Below, in pieces: positions 36,843 to 48,436 of a DNA stretch of 64,000 nt. Position 1 is the first letter of the stretch, and each line of letters begins with the position of its first letter. This DNA comes from Neckera pumila. Taxonomy: Eukaryota; Streptophyta; Bryopsida; Hypnales; Neckeraceae. The translations under genes and the position numbers were made by a program. Below the pieces are notes generated by a model. It made no database searches and was not told the DNA's origin. It saw nothing but the letters and a program-made list of their open reading frames with translations. The stretch lies in NCBI GenBank assembly GCA_963969595.1, contig OZ018408.1, forward strand, positions 48,485,022 to 48,549,021, written 5' to 3'.

Positions 36843-39800
36843 ATGGAAGACGTAGTTGCACATGGGATTTCCAAAGTCGGATTGGTAACAGATGAATATG
36901 ATCCGACTGAGGTTGGTGATTCAAAACCTAGAAACGAGAGCATTGCAATTGGTGAGTGCTGCCTTCCTCTCCGTCTCTGCAATCAAAGTTTTCCCCATTC
37001 CGTGCCCCATTCCCGAGATAGACTATAGAAATTAGGCTTTGTCGATATGATTTTCCAATCTCTTCACAAGTCCTGGAATGTTTTTTTCATCATTCAAGAC
37101 CGCAGTAGAAAGCGCGGAGCATTTTTCTGTTATTAAAATCATCAGATTTTCAAAATACTTTTCTTAGAAAAGAAAAGAGGATTCCAACGCGCAGGAGAGT
37201 GCATCTTTTGCATACCATTTACAACAGTTTTAGGGGTTCAAAATTTGATTGGAAGATTGACAGGAGATCTTCTGATGAGGTGGCAGAATCAATATGAACT
37301 TTTGGTTCAAGATTTTTGGGGTTTTGCATTTAGTTTGTTGTGTCAATTAGCTACCTCTAACTTGCAATATTGCAAAATTTGCTAACCTATTGTATATTAG
37401 CAGGGCCCTATGGCAAGCGGGGAGGCCCACCTTCCACCATTTTCTATGAAACGCCAGGTAAATAGTCCTGTTTGCCTTCGTCCCTATCGTATCTTGCAAT
37501 ATTTACCAGCATATGCTCAAACATAGTCAGAAATTTACTGATGTGAAAGCATTTCATTTTTGGAGATTTTTTAGTATCTTTGTCAATGTTTTCATATTGT
37601 GTGGCTGGGACCCACTTGCAAGGTCATTTCTGTCAGAGCTTGGAGTTTATTTATGTCCTGTTGAACTTGTGTGCAGAGCAATTTAACGGTCAAAGCTGTG
37701 TTAAATCAGGAGGTCCAAAATCACTCAATTTCGAGATAGAACCAGGTAAAATTCTCGAATGTTATACTCTTTTTCATGAATTTTGATTGCCTGCATAACA
37801 TTTTTGAAAGGAGCTGCTTACATCTTGGTCCCATTTGCTAATTCAAGGAAGATTTTGGGTATCTAATGTCTCCCATCCCTATGATATCTTTCTTTGGCAC
37901 AAATTCTTTGACCTCTTGAGCAGTATTCTTTCTTCTGACTACAAAAGAATGTGTGGGTTGCTTAATAAGTCGGTGACAATTGCTAATGGTAGCCAGAAGA
38001 ATATCGAACAAGTTTGCGTTAAAGAATGAAAGTGTTTGATATTCAAGCAGGTGTTATACGCAAATGCTGATACTGCCAACTGAGGGTGCTCAATAGTTCT
38101 CTGGAGTTTTCTGATAAGCACTAACCACTTCAGACCTTCTTGTATGGGGCTCTGTAGGGCATTTCGATTTCTTAGCATGTTCTTCCGTATCATACTCCAA
38201 ATCATTTTCAAGCGACTCTGATTCAAGAAAAAGGAGCTCAACGACGGGTGATTCGAGCAGTGTATCTACAGGACGTTCTATCTCTTCGTCAGGCAATCCA
38301 GGCAATCCTAGTTCTAAGACCAAGAACAACGCTCCTAAGCCAAGCCTGAGCAGATTAGAAGCACATCGTGAAACCAGAAGAGAAACACAAGCAAGAAATG
38401 TTATATTCCAGCCTCTTCTTGAAAATTACACATGGAAAGAAGTGGAAGAGATGACTGATCGAGCAGTTTATGAGTACGACGCGGCTCTTGAAGGACCTCC
38501 TCGTATTCTACTTGGGAGGGGTGGGTTTGGCAATGTGTACATGGGTATATTGGCCGGAAATAATGATAAGCCAGTAGCAGTCAAAATTCTTGGCGAGAAG
38601 ACTGATCAAGGGGACTCTGAGTTTCTGAACGAGGTAAGGTAACTGCACCTAATTGCAACCTGGTTCTAAAACCGATCCCAACAGATTCTTGCCTAACATG
38701 TACAGCCTCTTTTTCATGAGAGCCTAGGGTTGCTTTTGTGTGCACCTATTTTTACCACTGAATTTGACATCTACTTTGACTAATTCTAGGTAGGGGATCG
38801 TGACATTAAGTTTTAATGCCTCTAATAGAAACCCACCCCCAGAGGTATTCTAGAAAACCTAGTCCCGTAACAATTGGCAAAGTTTAACATCGCTAAATTT
38901 CTAGGATACCTCCGGAGGGGTTTTACTACTAGTGTGTGAAATGTGAGCGTACTCATCAATCGTGTTGTCATTTATGAAAGCAGGTGAATCTTCTCTCAAG
39001 AATAAATCACGTAAATTTGATTAAACTGTTAGGTTACTGCCAAGAAGCCAGCCATAGAGTTTTGGTTTACGAATATGCTGACCAAGGAAGTATAGGGGAT
39101 CATCTTCATGGTGAGTCCATTCGCTCTCCTTTGTAGTATTTCAATGCATCGCGGGGTGTTCTTAGGATTCTCTTAGTGTTCTTAGGATTCTTAGGATTCT
39201 GTTAGCAAGAAATTTTACCTCTTACAAGCGCCGTTTGTGCATCTACGAATGCAGGTACCGGGGTTTTTCTCGACTGGAGAAAACGACTCAAAATTTGTTT
39301 GGATTCTGCATGTGGTATGTTTTAACACTACCTTCAAAAACTAACTCATCTTTTGATATTTTGATAGGGTGGTACACATTTCGTTCTAAATTGTAAGCTT
39401 GTGAAGTTCGATGTGTAGATACTGTCATCCAAATATCCCGCACCGGACTCTTATTAGTTTCTGTGACAATAATTGACGATTTTCAGTAAAAGTTTCCGCT
39501 AAATAATCACCAGTGCAATTCATCAATGCAGTGGAATTCACCATTGCAGTGGGCTCTACTAAAATAACCTCTTTGAATTTTGCTGTGACATCAGTATTGC
39601 GCGTTCAATAGTAGGATAAATCACTGTAGTAGAAAAAATCCCAAGGGTATTCTAGGAAATATAGCTGCGTTAAACCCTGCCAATTGTTTACTAGATGCGT
39701 AGGCAAGAAATTAATATGATTGTATGGAATGTTTGGTGTTCAAGGTCTCGAGTATCTGCACACCGGGTGCGATCCAAGAATCATTCACCGCGATATCAAA

Positions 39801-41154
39801 AGTAGCAACATCCTCCTCACCAAAGATTTGGTTGCCAAAGTGGCTGACTTTGGTCTGTCCAAAATAGCTTTAGAGGACGACTCTGGTAACCAAGCCCATT
39901 TTAGCACAAGGGTGAAGGGAACTCCTGGATATCTCGACCCTGCGTAAGCATTACTCCACTTCCGTTATTTTTAACTTGCGATATATAATGAATCCTTTCA
40001 GAAGTGCATAGCATTGTATGATTTGATTATTGTTCAAGAGTTTGGTAAATCAGCAGCTGTGTTTGTAAATTGATTTCAACCAATGCTACGTTTTGTGCAT
40101 TCATTGAGGAAAGTGTAATTGTTGGTGTGCTTTGCAGGTATTCTAAAACGGGAAAATTGAATGAGAAGAGTGATACCTACAGCTTTGGCGTGGTTCTTTT
40201 GGAAATGATTACAGGTCGTAAACCTAATGATCCAAAAGCTGATCAATTTATTGGAGAATGGGTAAGCAATATTTTTCTATATCTGGACATGTGGTGTATG
40301 GGTCAAATTCTTTAGGGCAGGTCTACATTGGTCAGGACAAGTCAGACATTTCAGCTATATTTTAAAAAATTTAGCATAATGAGTCGTCCATTGTCCTTAA
40401 GGCTTGTACACTTTGTCCCAAAGGTCATTGAATAAGAAATTTAGGAGTTGATGAAAAAATGACTTGGATGCCTGATGGCAGTACTTAAGTGTGGTCTTGT
40501 TCCGTTGTGTGGAGTGATTTAAAAATATCATCAACCTAAAAAATACTGAATGAGTGAAGATCACATAGTTTAACTTAATCTAATCATTTCTTAATGTCTT
40601 GCATCTTGGCTTGTGTTCCAAATAGTCATGTCTTAGCCTCAAGGTTTTACTTGTCGGCACAACGTCTACGGGGAAATTTGAGTCAAACCGTCAAACATTT
40701 ATAGTTCTCTATTATTAATCAGTTTTTCGTTGAAGATTTTGGGTTATTTCATGTACTTTTACTTGAATATATATCTTTTGAAATGTTCCTCACCAATATG
40801 CTTGAAAAAATGATTTTGGATTTTAGGAAAATAAACTGGCTTTTGTTTAACACCAGCTTTAGGTTCAAGGCCTATTTTGAGTCTCATATTTTGATTGGAG
40901 TTGCCTCTATCTTCTGGCAGGTGAAGAAGCAATCTGGGAATTGGAAAGTGACTGTCGACTCAAAGCTGGGTGGGAAATTCAACCCCAAATCGATGAAGGA
41001 GGTTCATAATCTTGCTTTGAAATGCATAGACGAGTCTCCCAAAAATCGTCCTGATATCAGGAAAGTAGTTGCTGTACTCCGGACTGCGGTGGAGACAGAA
41101 AATAACCCTTTGCAGGCTTCCAAGTGGCTAAGATCTCTAATAGGGCAAACTTGA
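36843..41154 (+). CDS. Receptor-like cytoplasmic kinase (RLK/Pelle family)
   Basis: Exons: 36843-36951, 37404-37457, 37677-37745, 38158-38633, 38984-39110, 39255-39314, 39745-39943, 40138-40261 and 40921-41154, joining to 483 residues. The first about 170 residues are low-complexity and Ser/Lys/Arg/Gly-rich; no signal peptide or membrane segment is seen, so a cytoplasmic kinase is inferred. The kinase domain is complete: glycine loop [11 protein letters not shown] (197-207), VAVK with Lys220, [10 protein letters not shown] with Asp315, VADFGLSK with Asp333, [20 protein letters not shown] and [15 protein letters not shown]. It is an RD-type Ser/Thr kinase and should be active. The first three introns are all phase 1, so exons 2 and 3 could be skipped without frame change. 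Start is the first ATG of exon 1 (A at -3, G at +4); further 5' exons cannot be excluded. Two introns carry MITE copies. Confidence 0.85.
38833..38923. mobile_element. MITE with AGAGGTATTCTAGAA-type ends, copy b, in a kinase intron
   Basis: The left end is CCACCCCCAGAGGTATTCTAG, the right end reads inverted as CCCCTCCGGAGGTATCCTAG. At about 91 bp it is half the length of copy a at 34976-35164. It lies within the intron 38634-38983 of the kinase gene. Confidence 0.65.
39630..39695. mobile_element. One-ended fragment of the same MITE family, copy c
   Basis: The segment AGGGTATTCTAGGAAATA followed by AACCCTGCCAATTG resembles one end plus the interior of copy a. It lies within the intron 39315-39744 of the kinase gene. 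Confidence 0.45.
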
Positions 41155-41702
41155 TCAACGGCTGCAATTCTTGTGCATTAGTTATATGTACTTTTGTGTA
41201 CATAGTCATTCTTTTATAGTCATCTGGTGATGACTTTATAGAACTTGCAGTGAAATTTTCTTGTTGGACTTTAGCAGCAGCATTCTGTTAGCTCTGGATT
41301 GAAGGGGAGGAGGCTTTGCATTGACAAAAGTTTCATGTGAGGAAGTTTGAATAGGACCTTCCTCAAATAGTGAGCATGTGCCACACAGACAAAGTCTCTC
41401 ATAGCATAGATGATGTTCATTACATTTAGTGTTGTATGACTAGATATCAGTATATTAGATGCTTATAAATTCTCTTGTTACAATCAATTGAGTGTTGGCG
41501 ATAATGATGAAATTGAACAAAGCATAGACTTAGTTTTTGAAGTCATTATATGTCTCTATACTTAGAGAAAGACAACTCAAAACATTTATGTTTTTTGTTT
41601 TTTTCAAAGATTATAGATCTCTAATATTCTAAAAGATTAAAATGACAATATTTCTATAACATCACAATATATTTTGTAGTATTAATACCAATATGTTAAC
41701 CC
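41155..41702. other. Kinase 3' flank, passing into AT-rich DNA
   Basis: No gene visible; the first about 250 bases are presumably 3' UTR. Confidence 0.55.
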
Positions 41703-41706
41703 TTAA

Positions 41707-42343
41707 CCCCTAAATGCCCAAGGCACCCAAATTTGGTGTTTGCAAAACTTTGAAGTTAAATAAAACCTAACCAAGTTGCTATTTTTAGTAGTTTATATTT
41801 TTAGAACGTTCTTCTTGAAGTCTAATTTTAGCACCAAAAGTCCGATCTTGAAAATAAATGATAGTGATTTTTCTATTTAAGTTTTTGTACAAGGGTACCC
41901 ATTGCAATCTTGACTTCCCGTAGTGTCTCAAGCTCTTGGAAATGAGCCTCAAATACACTCAATCTTGGAGAAAAAATCACATTCAAAATTCATTTAAAAA
42001 AATTATAGAGTAGATTTTAAGAAGCCATAAATTGATCGAGGTTATACAAGTTAGGCCCTTTAACCTCATATTTTTTTGGTCACCAACTTTTTAGATTTGA
42101 CTTGTGTAAAGAAGATTGAAAGATTTTTGTAGTTTAAGCACCCTCATGGTCAAATATTATAATCTTTCACTCCATAAGTGATATTGTTTTCTTTTCTTTT
42201 CCTATGAGATCTCTAACATGTCTAGTTTGAATTTGTACGGTTACAATCCAAAAAAAATTGATACAACTTATCAAAATGTTGGCATTTTGTTCAATTTAGA
42301 GCAAATTCTAGGGGGGCCAAAACAGGCCTTGGGCATTTAGGAA
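41707..42343. mobile_element. TTAA-type non-autonomous element, piggyBac-like, family 1 copy b
   Basis: Left: TTAA (41703-41706) then CCCCTAAATGCCCAAGGC. Right: GCCTTGGGCATTTAGGAA then TTAA region (42344-42347). The ends are inverted repeats of each other over at least 15 bases. The interior matches 9824-10458. About 637 bp, no open frame. Confidence 0.75.
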
Positions 42344-42347
42344 TTAA

Positions 42348-44360
42348 ACAACAAAGGCAAGCTTTTGGAGGAAATTGTCAAAAAAATTGTTATTTTCTAG
42401 AGCATCAAGGAAAAATGAAGAAAAAATAATTTTCTAAAATCCAACCATACAAAATTGAACTAGATGATTATGGAAATGTATGAAAAAAATTCAAAAACTT
42501 TGACAATGTACATTCTCATATATAGATTGCAAGATTATAACGTTTGAAGTTAGAAGAAGTAAAGTTTTTTTGGACCCGGTTTGACCGATCAACCAACTTT
42601 GATTCTTTATGGAATGAGATTTTTGCAACATAGTTTATTTCTTGACAATTTTGTACTATGTGATGTTAGTTACATACACGACAAATTTTAGAAGTAAAAG
42701 AGGCCGGGTTTGGTATGAGCTAACCAAGGTTGCCAAGTTGTCCAAATATATTTGGGCATCATAAATTTGTTTTGGGCACAAGTTTGTGAATTTTTTTAAT
42801 TCTCCAAAAGGAAATACATATCCACAACTTGTATGAAGATCTCAAAGATCCAATTAAGTGTATCCTATATAGGAATGTGTTCAAACTTTCAATTATTCAC
42901 TTAATAGACAATTGTCCTTTTGGGATTATTACAATATAATCTTATTATATTTGATACTAATATCATATTGTTAAAAAAATTGTCATCATGTCTTGAGTAT
43001 AGAATTGATACAATTGCAACAAGTTCCTACAATCATTGCATTTTCATTTAGCCTCTGAAAAACCTAGCATCCATTTTTTTAGTCTTTTCTATCTTTTAGG
43101 CAAAAAAATTGGATGATTGTTTCAAAAATAAGAAACTCATTTAATTCAATTTGGATCATCCTTATAGTAATAGTCAAAATAAGAATTATGAATTCATTAT
43201 GTTTTCAAGAAGAGATTGCAAAGTATTCAATATGATTTTAAATTTTCTTTGACTTCTAAAATTTCATAGGTCTAGTATATGGTTCATTGTTGCATTTATT
43301 GGTCCAACAATTTTGGATTGTTTTCATCAGGTCATTTTATTCCAAAATATGGTTTCTATATTCAATTTTTTAATAGGTAACAACAAAATATTCAATTACA
43401 AATTACGATCAAAGGAATTTTCAATTGAACAATTTAATTATGTCTTAAAAACAAGCCACTAAAGATTTGAACTAATTCAAATAATTTTTCTTTTGAACAT
43501 TTACTTCATAATACAATTAAGAGAATTACATATGGTGTTTCCTCATGTAAAATTTATATATTGTATTTAGCCATAAACGTCAACACTTCATGCCAAATAA
43601 TTATTTAAAGTTGAAAAATGTGGCTTGGCAATTACTTTTAGAATTAGTAAAAAATTTGATATATAGAGAATTTTTTAAATTTTTTTTCAATAATTTGGCA
43701 CTTTAATTATAGAAACATTAAAAGGGTTGCAAATTTATTATTTTGAGGTTTGCATGTGGACCATTTAGCCCATTATGAGATTTACACATGAGCCATTTTG
43801 AAATTTGCATGTGGCCCATTTTTGATAATTCAGCATTTGCAGTTTTAATTTATTTTTTTACAACTCCCTTTTATAGTAATTTTTTCTTAAACCAACTTTT
43901 GTTTTTTATTTAATTTTTGTTTGATAGCCATGTACAGTAATGAAAATGGTGCAATGGATTCTATGACAAAAGAAAATAGATTCAAGATTATTTCAACATT
44001 GTAAAATTTATGTAATTGAGTAAGTTAAAGCAGAGAAATTGAATTTTTTGGATGGCTTAAGGAAATCATAAGATATTTTAAATTTATCATTCAAATTTGC
44101 TTTTCATAATTTAATTTCTAAGTGATAGAATTTACTCCTTTAGGTAAGATCACAATTGGCCACGTTGGACTGCAATTTTAAAGATATTTTTTTCATTTTT
44201 TCATTCTATTTATTTAGCAACTGTATTCAATGTGGAGGTCTTCCACAAGGCCTGTTCTTCTCCCAATGGTTAGTCTCTCTCTATATTGACAAACATAGGA
44301 TGCAAACCCTGAAACAAAAGAAGTGAAGGAAAACTCCATGAAGTCCTCCTTAGTGATCCT
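42348..44360. other. AT-rich intergenic DNA
   Basis: No gene; two related short blocks near 43745-43815 (CATGTGG/CACATGAGCCATTTTGAAATT type) are tandemly repeated. Nothing else recognised. Confidence 0.5.
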
Positions 44361-44649
44361 CATGGTTGTCATATCGGACAGAATTTTACTGTTCACGGAC
44401 AAATCAAACGAATCTGAGTTAACTGGCTGCAAACTTTGGAGGCCAATAACTTTTGGAAAAATTGTCCAAATTGGGCATGTGATATGTTTTTCGGCATTTA
44501 CAAAAATTGTAAATGCCGAAAAACATATTACATGCCCAATTTGGACAATTTTTCCAAAAGTTATTGGCCTCCAAAGTTTGCAGCCAGTTAACTCAGATTC
44601 GTTTGATTTGTCCGTGAACAGTAAAATTCTGTCCGATATGACAACCATG
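44361..44649. repeat. Near-perfect 289-bp palindrome
   Basis: Arms 44361-44503 and 44507-44649 are 143 bp each, with a 3-nt centre and only one mismatch that I could find (GTGATATG against GTAATATG). Both strands therefore encode almost the same open frame through the stem. No target duplication or transposon end motif is evident at the outer limits. A transcript crossing it would fold into one long hairpin. Confidence 0.9.
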
Positions 44650-45029
44650 GTGATGCTCTAGCTACTGGATTGATGGCGGCTGCGCAATCACCACCATGGA
44701 AGGTTTGGACAACCACAGCAAGACAGCTTCCATGCCATCCAGAGATGCTTGTTTGCATTCCACAGCTCCCAATGCGACTTCTACACCCCAGGCATGACAA
44801 TCATCTATGGCCGTCTCAAACACGTTAAGCACTTTCAAGTTAGGTCCCTTTGCAAATCGTCTCTCTTTACAGGGAGGAATGTACCCGTGACAGTGCCAGG
44901 CACTCGTTACAATGCTTGGCACTGTTATGGATGCCATCCCGCATGCTTAACGCAGCGAGATCTCGCACATGTGGGCCTCTCGTCGTGTGAGGGCCCCGCC
45001 CCTTGGGCTCGGACTCTCGCCCTCGCCAT
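44650..45029. other. Less AT-rich stretch with unassigned open frames
   Basis: Composition is gene-like. A minus-strand frame (44937-44662) reads smoothly through FETAIDDCHAWGVEVALGAV but I recognise no family, and it has no visible partner exons. It may be a gene or retroelement fragment. Confidence 0.35.
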
Positions 45030-45336
45030 CACTAGAAGAAAACTGCATTTAACTTGTCCAAAAATGCGTTTTACTTGTCAAATCTGCGTTGTGCTTAACA
45101 AAAACTACTTTGTACTCAACAAAAAGTATGGGGTGGATTCTATTGAGTTCTCCCTTCATAACGCAAAATTCTGCATTCCATTGTTTCAACACAGAATTTG
45201 ACAAATACAACGCAGAATTTTGTGTTAGAATGGATATATGTAACGTTATGAAGGGAGAACTCAACAAAATCCACCCCATACTTTTTGTTGAGTACAATGC
45301 AATTTTTGACAAGTACAACGTAGTTTTTTTCTAGTG
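45030..45336. mobile_element. Foldback MITE with CACTAGAA ends
   Basis: The left end is CACTAGAAGAAAACTGC, the right end reads inverted as CACTAGAAAAAAACTAC. Inside are arms 45112-45163 and 45244-45295, 52 bp with about two mismatches, so almost the whole element is self-complementary. 307 bp. The CACTA-like ends suggest mobilisation by CACTA-type transposase; flanking triplets (CAT, AAT) do not match. Confidence 0.7.
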
Positions 45337-45535
45337 AATTGTGGTAGGGCCCTCACATGATGGGATGCCCTCATATGAGGACGTTCCACTATATGAACAG
45401 CACCAGCCCCAACATTTATCAGCAACCCAATATCAGGATCTATTGTGGAAACCATGGAGAGAGCTAAGATCAGCTCGTGCATTTTGATCACCTCACATCA
45501 ACATTTTTTTATTCCTTTTATGCATTTCCCGATCC
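45337..45535. other. Unassigned intergenic DNA
   Basis: Nothing recognised. Confidence 0.5.
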
Positions 45536-45753
45536 ATAAACCACTTGCAAGAAAGGTTCCGTAAATATTCCCCAAATAGATTTTGTATCGTAACACCCGA
45601 TTTTACGGTGTTGTCCATGTAATCAGAGATTATGTAGGGCAATGATCCTTATCGTCAGATATTGCGCCAAATAATTGGGTCTCCTCATTGGGCTCCGCCC
45701 TCCTCATTGATCGATTATTTGGCGCAATGCCCTCCTCTACGAGCATTGCCCTA
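45536..45753. repeat. Dispersed GC-richer repeat with internal cruciform, copy 2
   Basis: Related to 15019-15297. It contains a perfect 15-bp inverted repeat ATTGCGCCAAATAAT (45661-45675) and ATTATTTGGCGCAAT (45714-45728) around the GGGCTCCGCCCTCCTC core. Confidence 0.7.
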
Positions 45754-48160
45754 TACTTTTGCTGCATTTAGAGTTTGTGATTTGTGTTTGATTAGGTCTT
45801 CTGAAGAAACTGTGATTATAGTGCAAGATTTATTGTGATTAGAGTTAATGATTGAAGGCAATTGACTCTTGCAATTCAAGTGTCATAAGTCTAGTGATTC
45901 AAGTTTTGTCAATCCGGCAATTCCCTTGGACAATTAAAACATGAAATTTATTTTGAGACAATGCGAATTTAGAAAATTTATTTTGAGATGAAAGTAGTGC
46001 CTTTCTTGTCATTTTTTGGTATTGTTTTATCTACAATTGCATTAATTTATAAATATACCAGAGCTCGGCTTGTTTCTGCACCTTTTTTGATACCCATTGA
46101 GTATTGAAGCTCCATCCTTAGCTTGAGAAACCTTAGTGGAAATTTGACCTTCATAGGATGATATAGATTTGAAAATCCTGAAAAAGCAGTCCTTGAAATA
46201 GATTGCCTTTCTGCAAAAAATAAGCATATAGTAGAACAACAAACTTGAACAAAAAATGAAGTAAAAGACACAATGGTCATGGAGGTGGATAAAGGAGCTT
46301 CCATTAGAAGTGATTATCATAGAAAGTTAAATTTTGCTTTTCCAACAAAATGTTGTATCACATCTAGTAGTTCCTTCACAAATCTAAACAAAAGCAAACA
46401 GTGATTATTGCAAAAATCATAATAAGATTCTTTCAGTTTCCAACTACTAATTTTTTTTATTTTATTGGATGGATTGATGTATGTACAATAACCTTTGATT
46501 CATTCTATTTTGATCAACTCTATAACCCCAAAAGTCCAAAATGTATCTTTAAAAGACAATTGAAGGTTTGATTAGGTTACTATGATTTTAATTTTTGACA
46601 TGATTTTGTAAATTTTTTTAAGGATGTGGAAATGGATTAGCTTTCTGGGAATATAATTCAAGTGACAATCTTTAGGTCCCCTCAATTTTTGGAGTGAACT
46701 TTGGAATTTTTATATTGACATTTATAGGGTGTCTATAGGACCATGGGTTGTCTTTTGAAGCCATGACTAGAATAATGGAATGAAGCCAAGATGAAATTAA
46801 GCTAAGATGAATGAAGCCATGACAATAATATTGGAATGAGGCCAAGTTTATAATAATAGAATTTCAGTTTCACAAAACTAAAATTGAAGCCCATAGCATA
46901 TTTTCAATTGAGGGAGTTGAAAACATTTTGAATCCTTAGAAACCTTTGGGGTTCAATTATAGTAAAAAATTAAGGCCAAAAAATTTGGAATTAAAAATAA
47001 ATAAAAATGAGGATTGAAAAGGTCTTTTAGCCAACCAATGGATTTGGATCTTTGAGGTTTATATATTGACAAACATAGGATCAATATACACCTCCAAAGT
47101 TCACCATATGGATTCACAATTGTCAAACTTCCTTGTCAATTGGAGTGTATAGACTAATAACCCTCAAAGAACAAGCCTATCACTAGTTTTTCAAACTTCA
47201 TTTACAAGTAACTATGAATTTGTTTTTTTAGATTTATTGTTAGAGATGTGATTACATATCTTCTAATATGTGTAAATGTAATATTACAGGAAATTTTTGG
47301 ATTAAAAGTGAAATAACTCATGTCAAATGCAATTGATGCTCAAAAAATAAAAAAAAATCCTATATAATATAGAACATCATGTGAAATTTTGTTTTACCAT
47401 GGCACTCTAAAAGTATAAAACCAACACTCCATGGTTATAAATTCGACCTTCAAATTGCTATAAAATTTCATTGATGGTCTTTAAATTGGAATTGTTTTTG
47501 TCAATTTTGGAATGACCTTTGGATTTTTCCATTGACATACAAAGTCCACTTTGTGACCATGGGGTCATTTGAAGACAATTAAAAAATGTTGAAACAAAGC
47601 TAAGATGAAAACAATATAATTTTGAAGCTCCAACAAAAATAATGGAATTTCAAAGTTATATGACTAAAATAAAAGCCCCTCCCCCCCCCCCCCCTATATA
47701 TTGTCTTTCCAAATGGAGGAGTTGAAATTTTTTTTGAGAGAATCAATGGAAATCTTTGAAGTTGAATTAATTTCTTGAAACAAAAGCAAGAAGAATTTGG
47801 AACTTAAAAAGAAAAAATATGAGAGTTGAAAGGGGAAACTTTGCAACTTTATGGAATGAGATCTATACAGAATTTAATGTTGTTTCAATTGACAGAGTTA
47901 AAGTCTTTTTAAGAGACCAATGGGAACCTTTGAGATCAATTAATTTCCAAAACAAAGGACAAAAAATTTGAATTCAAATTTAGACTTGGAACAAGTTGAA
48001 AGGATCCACTTTGTAATCAATTATAGGATCTTGGTTGGAAGGATCTATATTGAAAAATATAGAATTCAACACCAATTATTGGTCATCATACACCTCCAAG
48101 GTCAATAACAATGAATTCACAGTTGCCAAGACTTCTATGTCAAGTGAAGTCTAGAGACTT
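45754..48160. other. AT-rich intergenic DNA with internal direct repeats
   Basis: No gene. Segments around 46680-47160 and 47500-48160 are diverged direct repeats (shared TTGACAT...CCATGGG block, shared ATACACCTCCAA(A/G)GT(C/T)CA and ATTCACA(A/G)TTG). A 14-base C run lies at 47681-47694. Confidence 0.5.
47676..47694. repeat. Poly-C tract
   Basis: Four Cs, a T, then 14 consecutive Cs in otherwise AT-rich DNA. The exact length is likely to be unreliable in assembly. Confidence 0.8.
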
Positions 48161-48164
48161 TTAA

Positions 48165-48436
48165 CCCCTACAGGTCAAGAGACTATGTTTTTACCAAAAA
48201 CGCCTCAAAAAAATGCCATTTCTAGTACAAGTACCAAATTTTTCCAAAAAAACATTTTTGGATACACGTAACCATTGGATCTTGTAGTAAGCTTGTTTGA
48301 GAATATATAGAAAAAACTTCAGAATTTTCCACCTTGTAGATTGCACAATATTAGCATTTGAATTGACACAAAACCCTTTTTTTGGCTCTCCAAAAAATCG
48401 ATCAGCTACACTTCACAAGGTCACATTTGATATTCA
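48165..48436. mobile_element. Truncated TTAA-type element, family 2
   Basis: Left end TTAA (48161-48164) then CCCCTACAGGTCAAGAGACT. The following sequence matches segment A of the complex at 11578-13441 (AGTACAAGTACCAAATTTT, GGATCTTGTAG, CTTCACAAGGTCACATTTG). The right end is missing. Confidence 0.65.

Noticed and set aside
44214..44661. Pair of open frames of 144 and 112 codons on opposite strands with the same protein
   Set aside because: Their identity is a consequence of the palindrome 44361-44649; no coding evidence.
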